Part shown: positions 7,732-16,184 of the stretch, piece by piece
Position numbering within the stretch: the first letter of the stretch is position 1
Layout: each line of letters starts with the position of its first letter
Assembly: GCA_018814465.1 (NCBI GenBank)
Contig: JAHIZR010000200.1
Location: 1 to 27,832 of the forward strand
Source: a bacterium
Lineage (GTDB): Bacteria > Electryoneota > RPQS01
Length of the DNA stretch: 27,832 bases
Direction: 5' to 3'
The notes under the pieces: generated by a model
The model's input: the letters and a program-made list of their open reading frames with translations, nothing else
Told to the model about the DNA's origin: nothing
Databases searched by the model: none
Translations under genes and position numbers: made by a program

Positions 7732-9021
7732 TTAGGATTTCTTCTCGACTTTAAGCAGCAGTCCTTCCGAGACGGCGACGACGCAGACGCGCGCGCCTTT
7801 CTCGATTGGTTCGGATGCTTCGGCCTGCCAGATCTCACCATGGACCTGGACTTTGCCCTGCGGATTCAGGGCAACCGTAACATAGCCAAGTTCACCGACG
7901 ATCCCTTCCTGTCCGGTCGTAACTTTCTTTGATTGGGCACGGAGTCCCATACCGACAACGAAGACGAAGAAGAGAGCGGTGATAATTGCGGCAGTAATAA
8001 TCAATTCCAAGCCTACTTGTATCCCTGTTTTAAACGGTTCAAACAGCATCAGCGATCCCAAGGCCATTGAGATGATGCCGCCAATCGTGAGCATGCCATA
8101 GCTGGCAACTTTAATTTCGAGCAAAAACAGAACAATAGCAAGCAAAATCAGGAGCAGACCGGCCCAGCTTATCGGGAGCATTTGCAGGCTGAAAAACGCG
8201 AGAATCAAAGCCAGCACACCGACAACACCGGGAAAAACAGCGCCAGGATTATAGAGTTCAAAGAACAGGCCGTAGATCCCGAGCAGCAGCAGGATATAGG
8301 CGAAATTCGGATTCGCGATGAAATCGAGAATCTTTAAACGAAGCCCGATATTGGTTTCATGAATATCGGCATTCGCAGTGTCCAGAGTATAGGGACCGGA
8401 TTCGAGGTCGACCGTCATGCTGTCCAGCTTGACCAGCAGGCTATCGCGGGATCCGGTGATAAAATCAATGACTCCCAAATCGAGAGCTTCGGTTTCCGTG
8501 ATGGATTTGCTTTCACGGACTGCTGATTCCGCCCATTCGACATTGCGGCCATGACGCTCGGCCAGGGTGCGGGCAAAGGCTGCGGCGTCGTTCGTGATCT
8601 TGTCTTCCATGACCTGCGAACTATCCGATTGTCCGCCGAATCCACCCAAACCGACGGGGTGAGCGGCTCCGATATTCGTGCCGGGAGCCATCACTGCGAT
8701 ATGACTGGCCAAGGTCAGAAAAACGCCTGCAGAACCTGCTCTTGAACCCGATGGCGAAATATAGAGAACTACAGGGACTTTGGCGGCAAGAATCGTCTTA
8801 CACATGATCCGAGTCGTCGACAAGAGACCACCGGGCGTGTCAAGTTCGATAATCAGCGCCTCTGCCCCATCTTCTTCAGCAGCTTCTAAGGCTATGTTTA
8901 ACAGCTCATTGGCAACTGGGCCAACGGCTCCATCCAGCACAAGCCATTGCACATGTTTGGCTGTGGCTACATTGAAACCTAAACAGATTAACAATATAGC
9001 AAAAACTGTGGCTCGTTTCAT
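7732..9021 (-). CDS. nfeD: full-length NfeD: ClpP-class membrane serine protease with C-terminal OB domain
   Basis: This 429-residue protein has a Sec signal peptide (residues 1-21, ending VATA). A ClpP-like protease domain follows: ELDTPGGLLSTT, the nucleophile region SPSGSRAGSAGVF (Ser97) and the general-base Lys141 in MEDKITNDAAAF. These match the Ser/Lys dyad of the archaeal 1510-N/NfeD proteases, which cleave hydrophobic segments of slipins. A block of several membrane helices spans about 235-370 (YILLLLGIYGLFFELYNPG is characteristic), and the C-terminal soluble NfeD OB-fold domain is about 375-429 (VGELGYVTVALNPQGKV). It belongs to the long NfeD1b type. The start overlaps the selA stop by four bases (ATGA), and the slipin gene follows. 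Confidence 0.95.
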   Translation of the reverse strand: MKRATVFAILLICLGFNVATAKHVQWLVLDGAVGPVANELLNIALEAAEEDGAEALIIELDTPGGLLSTTRIMCKTILAAKVPVVLYISPSGSRAGSAGVFLTLASHIAVMAPGTNIGAAHPVGLGGFGGQSDSSQVMEDKITNDAAAFARTLAERHGRNVEWAESAVRESKSITETEALDLGVIDFITGSRDSLLVKLDSMTVDLESGPYTLDTANADIHETNIGLRLKILDFIANPNFAYILLLLGIYGLFFELYNPGAVFPGVVGVLALILAFFSLQMLPISWAGLLLILLAIVLFLLEIKVASYGMLTIGGIISMALGSLMLFEPFKTGIQVGLELIITAAIITALFFVFVVGMGLRAQSKKVTTGQEGIVGELGYVTVALNPQGKVQVHGEIWQAEASEPIEKGARVCVVAVSEGLLLKVEKKS

Positions 9022-10418
9022 GATTTGCCTTTCGATAGCACTTCACGAACGGAACTGAGAATAGTTTCGATCTCGTCCGGTAGTACGGTTCGCATGTCAA
9101 GCCAAAGGCTCTCATCGCGGACGGTTCCGATGATGGGACAGGATGCCATGCGTAGGGCTTGCGCCCACTTGGCGCTCGTCCAGTCCTTTGGGATACAACG
9201 GACGGCAAAACTATCGATTTGGACGGCAGGTAATGTACCTGACCCGGCATTTGCAAAGCTCTTCGTGACTTCCAGAGTTGACCAGCTCGATAGTGCGGCA
9301 AGCTTATCCCGCAGGATTTGAGCGCGTTCTCGAAGTGACTTAGGGTTTTCAGTCAGCATGCTCCAAGAAGGTATATGCTTCCGATATAAAGATGGATGCA
9401 GATATTCTCTTAAAGTAGTTTCTAAAGCAGTAATGGTAGACTTGTCACAGCGCAGGACGCGAGCCAAAGGGCTTTTCTTCAGCTTTCTAACAAGTGTGGC
9501 CTTCCCCAAAATGATTCCCGCCTGCGGTCCGCCAAGCACTTTGTCACCCGAGACCATGACCAAATCCGCGCCGGAGTCGAGGCTCTCTTTGATGTTCGGT
9601 TCGTAGGGCAGTCCAAGATTTGTCCAGTCCTGCGGGACGCCTCCCCCGAGGTCATCAACAACAATCAGGTTTTCATGCTGCCGAGACAATTCCGATAATT
9701 GTGCAATCGTTACTGACTCGGTGAAACCATCGATCCGATAGTTCGAGGGATAGGCTCTGAGCAGGAGAGCGGTTTTGGGAGAAATAGCGTCGGCATAATC
9801 CTGAATCCGGGTGCGGTTGGTGGTACCGACCTCAATCAGCTTCACCCCCGCTCTTTTCATGATATCCGGCAGGCGAAAACTGCCGCCAATTTCGATCAAT
9901 TGACCGCGCGAGACAATGGATTCACGGCGATGCGCCAGAGTGTTTAAAGTCAGATAAACAGCGGCGGCATTATTGTTGACAACCAGCGCATCCTCGGCTC
10001 CGGTGATGACAGTCAACAAATCGTGAAGATGCGACTGACGTTCGCCGCGGTCACCGCGTTCAAGATCAAACTCGAGATTGCAGTATTCGGCAGAATTCAC
10101 TATTGCCTGCTGTGCCAGCTTCGACAAAGGAGCGCGCCCGAGTCCGGTATGCAGAATCACTCCGGTGGCGTTCACGACTTTCTTGATCGAAGGCGTCAGC
10201 AAAGCGGCCAATTTGCGCGCACATGAAGCAGTAAGTTTATCGTTCGACGGCGCCGACTTCCCCTGTTTGATGGCGTCACGAGCCTTATTCAACTCTCCTC
10301 GAATGACATAGACGATGATATCCTGACGGATGGAAGCGGAGAATCCCTGAAGCTGCGGTTGTGCGAGCAGCGAATCAACTCCGGGGAGTTGCCGCCGGGG
10401 ATCTTCCGACTTTCCCAT
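9018..10418 (-). CDS. selA: L-seryl-tRNA(Sec) selenium transferase (selenocysteine synthase)
   Basis: SelA is a decameric PLP enzyme that converts seryl-tRNA(Sec) to selenocysteinyl-tRNA(Sec) using selenophosphate from SelD. The 466-residue length fits the family. The N-terminal tRNA-binding part contains LPGVDSLLAQP; the core has NATGVILHTGLGRAPLS, TTNRTRIQDYADAI, VVDDLGGG and the PLP-lysine motif SGDKVLGGPQAG (Lys293). It starts at ATG 10418, three bases after the stop of the upstream barrel gene, and its stop overlaps nfeD. selB lies five genes downstream on the same strand, separated by nfeD, slipin, PEGA, rluB and the small ORF, rather than adjacent to selA as in many genomes. Confidence 0.97.
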   Translation of the reverse strand: MGKSEDPRRQLPGVDSLLAQPQLQGFSASIRQDIIVYVIRGELNKARDAIKQGKSAPSNDKLTASCARKLAALLTPSIKKVVNATGVILHTGLGRAPLSKLAQQAIVNSAEYCNLEFDLERGDRGERQSHLHDLLTVITGAEDALVVNNNAAAVYLTLNTLAHRRESIVSRGQLIEIGGSFRLPDIMKRAGVKLIEVGTTNRTRIQDYADAISPKTALLLRAYPSNYRIDGFTESVTIAQLSELSRQHENLIVVDDLGGGVPQDWTNLGLPYEPNIKESLDSGADLVMVSGDKVLGGPQAGIILGKATLVRKLKKSPLARVLRCDKSTITALETTLREYLHPSLYRKHIPSWSMLTENPKSLRERAQILRDKLAALSSWSTLEVTKSFANAGSGTLPAVQIDSFAVRCIPKDWTSAKWAQALRMASCPIIGTVRDESLWLDMRTVLPDEIETILSSVREVLSKGKS

Positions 10419-10421
10419 AGG

Positions 10422-11951
10422 CTAAAGAGAAGTTTCCAGTGAGAGGCGGAAGCCTTCAAAGGCTTGAACCTGACGGCAGACGCCGTTGGAGCATTTCAGA
10501 CCGCCGCGTTCCCGACCATAGAAAAGAATCAGGCGATGCTTGCCTCCGCCGAAGGAAACAGAGGATTCAACCGACAGCCAGTTATCGCCTTCCTTCTTCT
10601 TCAAATTCTCGTCATCGCTCATCTGATAGAGTGCATAGATTGAAAAGCCGCCGCTGGGAATCCAGCCGACGGAGAATAATTGATCATGGTAGTCATGATC
10701 ATCATCTCCGATATGTTCGGTAATCAGCAGCTGTTCGACTTCAAACTCAAGCTCTTGATTATCCTTAAAGGGCGTCGTGTACTTGGCGTGCGCCCACAGC
10801 CGATCCTGCCAGACGACAGATGCTTCTTCATTCGCTCCGAGTTCAAGAAAAGTAGTACGACCGCCGGGGAGATACCACTCGGCATTGCCGAACATTTCCC
10901 AGAAAGGCGAATCTTCCTGCTGCAGAGTCGGTCGTGGAAAGCCGCCTTGATTTTCGGGATGATGACTACTCAAGTTGTAATGGAAGGTCGAGTAAATCTC
11001 TTCGGTGATGCTGCCGGAAAGTTCAAGCTGATAGCCGACTTCATCTCCGATGTTCAAGTAGTGCGGTTCTCTTCCCTGTAGAAGCCGCGGTCCGACTTCG
11101 CGATAGACCGCGGGCGGGTTCTGAATGGGTGTGATGTCTTTGTAATTGTAATTGTTGTACTCAAGCAGCAAAGACCAGTTCCATTTATTCAGGTTGATTC
11201 CCCAGAAAGAGGCGCGACCGAAGAGAATTCTATCGGAACCATCGGGATGCTTGCCGATATAGGTGTCCTTCCATGCCTGCTCACCATAGACAGTCGCGAC
11301 ACCGCGCGTGAACTTCCAGTCAACAGCAGCAACATTGGATTCACGGTAGATTCCGGAATCATTGCGAACATAGGAGAAGCCGAGGGCTCCTTCCGAGCCA
11401 CCGACTTCGGCGCGGCCGGCAGTGACATCGGTTCTTTTAACGAGAAAACCGTTGGGGGTCGTGCCGCTCAGACCCGTCAAACGCAAAGGGCCGACTTCGA
11501 GTTTTGCGCGAATTCCTTCGAGTTCACTGTCGAAATAGAGATCACGATTCTCGAAGAGGCTGAGAGCAAGTCCGTAGCCCCAAAGTTCGGAAAAGTCGCC
11601 GGCACGCAGACTCAACTGCGCAATCTTCGCTTCGATGTAGAGCTTATCGAAATGGGTGGTGTCGGCAATCCCATATTGATATTTATCGTAATCCGAGGGC
11701 CGGAAATACAGCAGCCTCCCGCCGAAGCGGAGATTATTCGCATAAAGATCCAAACGCAACTGGTTTTCGACGAAGCGGCGGGCGATGGTATTATTGGGAT
11801 ACTCATTATTCGCGCGGCGTTCATCAACTTCGTCGCCGTTTTCCCAGCGCAGAGAATTTGAGCCCTCGATTTCGATATCTTCAAGCTGTGCGAACGTATT
11901 GCCGCTTAGCGCAAAAAGTCCGAAGCACAGCAGGCAGAGCAGTTTTTTCAC
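10422..11951 (-). CDS. DUF6029-like outer-membrane beta-barrel protein
   Basis: I start this protein at GTG 11951 (509 residues), which overlaps the stop of the upstream TlpA-like gene by four bases (GTGA). A longer frame to 12026 adds 25 residues of unlikely sequence. Residues 1-21 form a signal peptide (VKKLLCLLCFGLFALSGNTFA). The mature part alternates polar and aromatic residues in many predicted strands (LRLDLYANNLRFGGRLLYF, LSLRAGDFSELWGYGLALSLF) and contains NNYNYKD and FHYNLSSHHPENQGG, typical of barrels. The extreme C-terminus carries GGLKCSNGVCRQVQAFEGF and ends in Leu, as I recall for DUF6029-type proteins. The two cysteines (C-x4-C) may form a disulfide. Function is unknown. Two periplasmic thioredoxin-fold genes lie directly upstream. 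Confidence 0.8.
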   Translation of the reverse strand: MKKLLCLLCFGLFALSGNTFAQLEDIEIEGSNSLRWENGDEVDERRANNEYPNNTIARRFVENQLRLDLYANNLRFGGRLLYFRPSDYDKYQYGIADTTHFDKLYIEAKIAQLSLRAGDFSELWGYGLALSLFENRDLYFDSELEGIRAKLEVGPLRLTGLSGTTPNGFLVKRTDVTAGRAEVGGSEGALGFSYVRNDSGIYRESNVAAVDWKFTRGVATVYGEQAWKDTYIGKHPDGSDRILFGRASFWGINLNKWNWSLLLEYNNYNYKDITPIQNPPAVYREVGPRLLQGREPHYLNIGDEVGYQLELSGSITEEIYSTFHYNLSSHHPENQGGFPRPTLQQEDSPFWEMFGNAEWYLPGGRTTFLELGANEEASVVWQDRLWAHAKYTTPFKDNQELEFEVEQLLITEHIGDDDHDYHDQLFSVGWIPSGGFSIYALYQMSDDENLKKKEGDNWLSVESSVSFGGGKHRLILFYGRERGGLKCSNGVCRQVQAFEGFRLSLETSL

Positions 11952-12448
11952 TTGTTCGACCCTGTCAGTTCGTGAATCTTGCCGGTGAGTTCGTCGAGTG
12001 ACTTCATCTCGCCGATGTGCTTCCATTGTGTTTTGCCTTCGGCGTCGAGCAGGACTGTATAGGGTATCTTGTTGGTGCCGCCGTACATTTTCAGCACTTC
12101 TCCATCGGGATCATAAAGGGCATTCCACTTATAGCCTTTTGATTCGAGATAGGGTTTGACGCGAGTTTTTGTTTTTTGAGTGTCGATGGAGATCAGAATG
12201 ACTTCGACATTGAGGCTGTCGGCGTAGAAATCGATTGTCTCTTTGAAGTCATTGAGTTCTTTTTTACAGGGTTTGCACCAGGAAGCCCAAAACATAATCA
12301 ACGCCGGGGAATCATTCAGGTGTTCCGAAAGCCTGTAGTCGCCGCCATTCGTGTTTTTTAGAGACCAGTCGCGCGAAATGGCGGAAGCTTCGCTGAAGAC
12401 AGCGAAAATCAGCAAGAGTGTGAGAGTCAGTCCGGCAAGTTGTTTCAC
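11948..12448 (-). CDS. TlpA/ResA-like periplasmic thioredoxin-fold protein
   Basis: This 166-residue protein has a signal peptide (cleavage near SEASA/I, residues 23/24) and a thioredoxin fold with active site FWASWCKPCKKEL (Cys58/Cys61). The later cis-proline region is TNKIPYTVLLD, in keeping with TlpA/ResA-type thiol-disulfide oxidoreductases that act on exported proteins. The start is GTG 12448, supported by GAGAGG with a six-base spacer. It lies 33 bases after the thioredoxin-PEGA lipoprotein gene and its stop overlaps the barrel gene start. The most likely role is reducing or isomerising disulfides in an exported partner, perhaps the adjacent barrel; which partner is inference. Whether it is periplasmic free or anchored by an uncleaved signal is open. 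Confidence 0.9.
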   Translation of the reverse strand: MKQLAGLTLTLLLIFAVFSEASAISRDWSLKNTNGGDYRLSEHLNDSPALIMFWASWCKPCKKELNDFKETIDFYADSLNVEVILISIDTQKTKTRVKPYLESKGYKWNALYDPDGEVLKMYGGTNKIPYTVLLDAEGKTQWKHIGEMKSLDELTGKIHELTGSNK

Positions 12449-12481
12449 GAGATACCTCTCATAGCATCAGTAGTTGTAAGT

Positions 12482-13288
12482 CTATTGATCGGCTTCAGCA
12501 AGCAATGTCTGGACGGCATCTTCCAGCAGTTCTTCGGTAATGCTTCCCCAACGGTAGCGGATGACGCCATTTTGATCAATGAGAAAATTCGCAGGATGGG
12601 CGATGACATTATAATCGACGGCGCGCACCTGCTGCGTGGCGTCGTGCAGCAAGGGGAAAGTCAAGCCGAGTTCAGGATGAAGATCAGAGAACATTACGGC
12701 GATCTGCCAGATATCCTGACCGTTAATCCCAAAGAATTGAATCTTATCAGTAAAGCGAGGGTCTTCCCAAACCTCCTGAATATGCGGGAACTCAACCAAA
12801 CACGGCGCGCAATTATTCGTAAAAAAGCTCGCGAGCACGACCTTGCCCCGATAGTCGAACAGCGTATATATCGAGCTGTCCTCCAGACTCGGCAAAGAAA
12901 AATCGTAGGCCATGCTGCCGACCTCGGAACCCCAATTGATTGACATTTCAATTGCCGCTGTGGATGCAAGAGTTGCTACGACTTCGACATTCTGAGTCGA
13001 TTCAACGTAGCCGAGTTTAGAAACCTCCACTTCGTGCTGGCCGATTTCGATATCAAAAAGAGTATCAGGTGTGGACTTAGCGGTCGCGATGCCGTCAAGA
13101 AAAATCGAAGCTCCGATAATCTCATCCTCTTCCGGCGTATGAGTAGTAACAATGATCGAACCGGTAACCACGACCGGATCGACATCGCTTTGCTCGATAT
13201 CACAGGAGGTGAACAGCAATGCTACGCAGACCGAAAGACAAGTCAGTAAAAGCATAGATGATGTAAATTTGTTTACGAAGGCTGTCAT
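12482..13288 (-). CDS. lipoprotein with PEGA-like module and TlpA-type thioredoxin domain
   Basis: This 268-residue protein has a lipoprotein signal peptide whose lipobox is LFTSC (Cys29). Residues about 43-105 resemble a PEGA module (GASIFLDG, TPDTLF, GQHEVEVSKLGY). About 125-268 is a thioredoxin fold (SMAYDFSLPSLEDSSIYTL) with active site NNCAPC (Cys160/Cys163) and the cis-proline loop NVIAHPANFLID. It should therefore be a membrane-tethered thiol-disulfide oxidoreductase acting outside the cytoplasm. The ATG 13288 overlaps the NUDIX stop (ATGA). A PEGA module joined to a redox-active thioredoxin domain is unusual to me. The PEGA call rests on motif resemblance only. Alternative: a generic beta-sandwich carboxypeptidase-regulatory-like domain. 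Confidence 0.85.
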   Translation of the reverse strand: MTAFVNKFTSSMLLLTCLSVCVALLFTSCDIEQSDVDPVVVTGSIIVTTHTPEEDEIIGASIFLDGIATAKSTPDTLFDIEIGQHEVEVSKLGYVESTQNVEVVATLASTAAIEMSINWGSEVGSMAYDFSLPSLEDSSIYTLFDYRGKVVLASFFTNNCAPCLVEFPHIQEVWEDPRFTDKIQFFGINGQDIWQIAVMFSDLHPELGLTFPLLHDATQQVRAVDYNVIAHPANFLIDQNGVIRYRWGSITEELLEDAVQTLLAEADQ

Positions 13289-13794
13289 TTCGGATTGCTC
13301 ACGCCTGATAGATACGTTTTCATGATTTGTTTGTGCGTAACGAACGCGAGCGCGGGATGCGAATCGAGATCGAAGAATTCCGCTTCGGCGGCATCATCGC
13401 CGGGGACAGGCTCGCCGCTATTAACATGCGCGGTGTAGCCAAGGATGACGACATGACCGTATGGCTCGATGATCTCACTACAGACCGTTAAGAGTCGAGG
13501 TGAATCACAATGCAGACCGGTTTCCTCAAGGACTTCGCGCCGCAGGGAGTTTTCAGGTGTTTCACCCCACTCCATGAAGCCAGCCGGAAGTCCCCACTCA
13601 CCCAACCCGGGCTCGATGTTTCTCTTAACTAACAGAACGCGGCTGTCCCGCACCAGAACAGCCGCGACGCAGGGAAGCGGATTAAGATAAGCAATAAGTC
13701 CGCAATTCGTGCAAACAGGGCGTTCGCGGCCATCCGCAAAAATAATCTTAAGTTTACCGCCGCAACCGGCGCAGAACGCGGGTGAATTATGCAC
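13285..13794 (-). CDS. NUDIX hydrolase with N-terminal zinc ribbon
   Basis: The 169-residue protein starts with a zinc ribbon (Cys8/Cys11 and Cys28/Cys31) and then a NUDIX domain whose box is complete: G72-x5-E78-x7-R86-E87-V88-x-E90-E91-x-G93-L94. NUDIX enzymes hydrolyse nucleoside-diphosphate derivatives such as ADP-ribose or NADH. The zinc ribbon recalls NudC, but the NudC signature SQPWPFPxS after the box is not visible, so I leave the substrate open (ADP-ribose-type is likely). The start is GTG 13794, 14 bases after the rnc stop; the ribosome-binding site is weak. Its stop overlaps the lipoprotein start. A 9-bp inverted repeat lies within the gene at 13638-13666. Confidence 0.93.
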   Translation of the reverse strand: MHNSPAFCAGCGGKLKIIFADGRERPVCTNCGLIAYLNPLPCVAAVLVRDSRVLLVKRNIEPGLGEWGLPAGFMEWGETPENSLRREVLEETGLHCDSPRLLTVCSEIIEPYGHVVILGYTAHVNSGEPVPGDDAAEAEFFDLDSHPALAFVTHKQIMKTYLSGVSNPK

Positions 13795-13808
13795 AACAGA
13801 TCACACAG

Positions 13809-14627
13809 TTACTCGTTTGACAAATCCTCATCCGCATCATCACCGTTTTCTTCGTGTCCGAAGAGGTCTTCACGATCATGGAGCAATCCGAATTTCCGGG
13901 CGGCGACAGACGCAGCTTTTTGTTCTGCCACCTTTTTCGAAGGACCCTCACCAATGCCGTAAGATTCGTTGTTAAGAATCAGCTCGACAACAAATTGTTT
14001 GGAATGATCAGGTCCGGATTCTTCGACCAGCCGATATTCGGGATTCGGCCAGTGATTTGCCTGGGCGTGCTCAAGAATGAGGCTTTTAAAGTTGACGAAT
14101 TCATCGCGTGTGACGATCTCGCGCCAATTATCGAGCAGATGAGTCTCAATGAATTCGCGGGCCGGTTTCATTCCGCCATCGAGATAGATTGCGCCGATGA
14201 TCGCTTCGAAAGAATCTTCAAGAATAGAAGAGCGCTCTCTGCCGCCTGCTCGATCCTCGTTTTCGCTGAGGATTATGTAGTCGCCCAGTCCGAGTTTCTT
14301 CGCCGCACCGACAAGCGAACTCCCGCTGACAATAACGGAACGAAGCTGAGTCAAATGTCCTTCCACCATTGTCGGGAAGAGATGGTAGAAGTATTCGGCG
14401 ATAATCAGATCAAGCACAGCGTCTCCCAAGAACTCGAGGCGTTCGTTGGAGTAACTGCGGTCTTCCTGCAGTTTATGGAGCGCGCTGCGATGCTTAAGCG
14501 CGCCGACAAGAAAGGCGCGGTCTTTAAAACGATATCCGATTGTCCGCTCCAAAGGCGCGAGCGCCCGGAGCAGTTCGCGTGGAATGTCCTTGAGTCCGAC
14601 ACCAAGCTTATCCAGCAACCAGGACAA
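13809..14627 (-). CDS. rnc: ribonuclease III
   Basis: RNase III cleaves double-stranded RNA, including rRNA precursors. The 272-residue protein has the signature NERLEFLGDAVLD (residues 61-73; catalytic Glu65 and Asp69) and the second acidic cluster LEDSFEAIIGAIYLD (Asp138, Glu141). A C-terminal double-stranded RNA-binding domain follows (about 177-247, GEGPSKKVAEQKAASVAA). The last 20 residues are acidic. The start is TTG 14627: an in-frame stop (TAG) lies only a few codons upstream, so no longer ATG start is possible. The gene follows fabF, a common order in bacteria. Start-codon weakness may keep levels low, which is often important for this enzyme. Confidence 0.98.
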   Translation of the reverse strand: MSWLLDKLGVGLKDIPRELLRALAPLERTIGYRFKDRAFLVGALKHRSALHKLQEDRSYSNERLEFLGDAVLDLIIAEYFYHLFPTMVEGHLTQLRSVIVSGSSLVGAAKKLGLGDYIILSENEDRAGGRERSSILEDSFEAIIGAIYLDGGMKPAREFIETHLLDNWREIVTRDEFVNFKSLILEHAQANHWPNPEYRLVEESGPDHSKQFVVELILNNESYGIGEGPSKKVAEQKAASVAARKFGLLHDREDLFGHEENGDDADEDLSNE

Positions 14628-14654
14628 TTGAATACCCTATGAAAAGGATGAAAA

Positions 14655-15908
14655 CTAATCTTTCAAGCCATGTCTGGCAAAAATCAGCGAAGAGTTATGA
14701 CCACCGAACCCGAAAGCATTGGACATCACGATATCGATTTTGCGCTCCACTTTTTTGTTGGGAACAACAAATAAGTCGCATTCAGGATCCAGATTATCCA
14801 GATTGATCGTCGGCGGAAGGATGTTGTTTTTCAGCGCAAGAATCGAGACGATTGCCTCGACAGAGCCGGCGGCTCCGAGACAGTGGCCGGTCATGGATTT
14901 CGTCGAGGAGACGGCAAGATTCTTTGTGTGTTCCCTGAATGTCGCATGAATCGCCCGCGATTCCGCAGCATCACCCGGAGGAGTCGCAGTGCCATGCGCG
15001 TTGATATAGCCGACATCCGAAACGCTGATCTCCGCATCTTTCATGGCGGCTTTCATGGCGCGAATCGCGCCCGCTCCATCAACGTGAGGCGCAGTGATGT
15101 GGTAGGCATCGCCGCTGGCACCGACTCCGATCAGTTCAGCATGAATAGTCGCGCCACGCGCTTTCGCGTGTTCATACTCCTCAAGAATGAGAATACCCGC
15201 GCCTTCGCCGATAACAAAACCGTCGCGATCCTTGTCAAAGGGGCGGCTGGCATGGGCAGGATCATCGTTGCGAGTCGACAACGCTTTCATCGAGCCGAAA
15301 CCGCCGACACTAAGGTGTGAGATCGCGCCTTCCGAACCACCGGATACGACTACATCCGCTTCGCCGGATTGGATGAGACGTTTTGCCACATGCAGAGCGT
15401 GTCCGGCGGTCGCACAAGCTGAGACGACGGCGAAGTTCGGTCCAGAGAGCTCGTAGGTAATGGAGATTTGCCCGGCAACGATATCCGAGATCATCATGGG
15501 CACAAAGAACGGGCTGATTCTGCGGGGACCGCGCTCGATGAAAATTTTGGTTTGCTCCTCGAAAATCTGAATACCGCCGATGCCGCTGCCGACGATGACT
15601 CCGACATTCTCTTTGTCGAGGACTTCTCCGTTCTTCAGCAGTTTGGCATCTTCAAGCGCCTGCTGTGTGGCAGACAATCCGAAGAGCACGAAGCGTTGGA
15701 AACGGCGCGCGTCTTTCGGGTCGAGGATGTCACCAAGTTCGAAATTCTTAACTTCGCAGGCGAATCTCGTCGAGAAGTCAGCCGGATCGAAGAGGGTGAT
15801 CGGTGCAGCGCCGCTTTTTCCTGCCGTGATCGACTCCCAGAAAGCCGGGACGTCATTACCGACAGGTGAGACGATGCCCATACCCGTGACGACAACACGT
15901 TTCTTCAT
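14655..15908 (-). CDS. fabF: 3-oxoacyl-[acyl-carrier-protein] synthase II
   Basis: FabF is the elongating condensing enzyme of type II fatty-acid synthesis, joining malonyl-ACP to acyl-ACP. The 417-residue length is standard. The catalytic Cys165 sits in VSACATAGHAL, the two histidines in NAHGTATPPGD (His305) and GHCLGAAGS (His342), and the conserved lysine in SSTKSMTG (Lys337). The C-terminus shows NAFGFGGHNSSL. It follows acpP by 21 bases, the usual neighbour. FabB would be an alternative paralogue, but the length and position fit FabF. No odd features. Confidence 0.97.
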   Translation of the reverse strand: MKKRVVVTGMGIVSPVGNDVPAFWESITAGKSGAAPITLFDPADFSTRFACEVKNFELGDILDPKDARRFQRFVLFGLSATQQALEDAKLLKNGEVLDKENVGVIVGSGIGGIQIFEEQTKIFIERGPRRISPFFVPMMISDIVAGQISITYELSGPNFAVVSACATAGHALHVAKRLIQSGEADVVVSGGSEGAISHLSVGGFGSMKALSTRNDDPAHASRPFDKDRDGFVIGEGAGILILEEYEHAKARGATIHAELIGVGASGDAYHITAPHVDGAGAIRAMKAAMKDAEISVSDVGYINAHGTATPPGDAAESRAIHATFREHTKNLAVSSTKSMTGHCLGAAGSVEAIVSILALKNNILPPTINLDNLDPECDLFVVPNKKVERKIDIVMSNAFGFGGHNSSLIFARHGLKD

Positions 15909-15929
15909 GTTAATAAGAAGTGGTTAATG

Positions 15930-16184
15930 TCAGGCGTTTTGTTCGGAGGTCTTTTTATGCAGGTAATTAATGGCATCGCCAACAGATTTCATTGTTTCGG
16001 CGTCCTGGTCGGGGATTTCAAGGCCGAAATCCTCCTCAAAAGCCATGACGAGTTCCACGAGATCCAGTGAGTCGGCTCCGAGATCTTCAACGAAGTTAGC
16101 AGTAGGAACCACACTGTCAACATCAACCTGAAGTCTGTCTGCGATGATTTTGCGAACTTTCGATTCGAGACCGTTTTCAGCCAT
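15930..16184 (-). CDS. acpP: acyl carrier protein
   Basis: This 84-residue protein carries growing acyl chains on phosphopantetheine. The attachment motif is GADSLDLVELVM with Ser39, and the flanking helices (VRKIIADRLQV; FEEDFGLEIPD) are typical. I use ATG 16184 because GGAGG lies seven bases upstream; an in-frame ATG at 16208 would add eight unlikely residues. It sits between fabG and fabF, the standard arrangement, and supplies both the fabF and plsX products of this operon. Confidence 0.98.
   Translation of the reverse strand: MAENGLESKVRKIIADRLQVDVDSVVPTANFVEDLGADSLDLVELVMAFEEDFGLEIPDQDAETMKSVGDAINYLHKKTSEQNA

Noticed and set aside
13638..13666. Perfect 9-bp inverted repeat CGCGGCTGT/ACAGCCGCG inside the NUDIX gene
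   Set aside because: It lies within a conserved coding segment (AAVLVRDSRVLLV) and can arise from codon use; no U-tract follows.
13854..14642. A 262-codon open frame on the plus strand opposite rnc
   Set aside because: Entirely antisense to a motif-complete RNase III gene, with no domain signal of its own.
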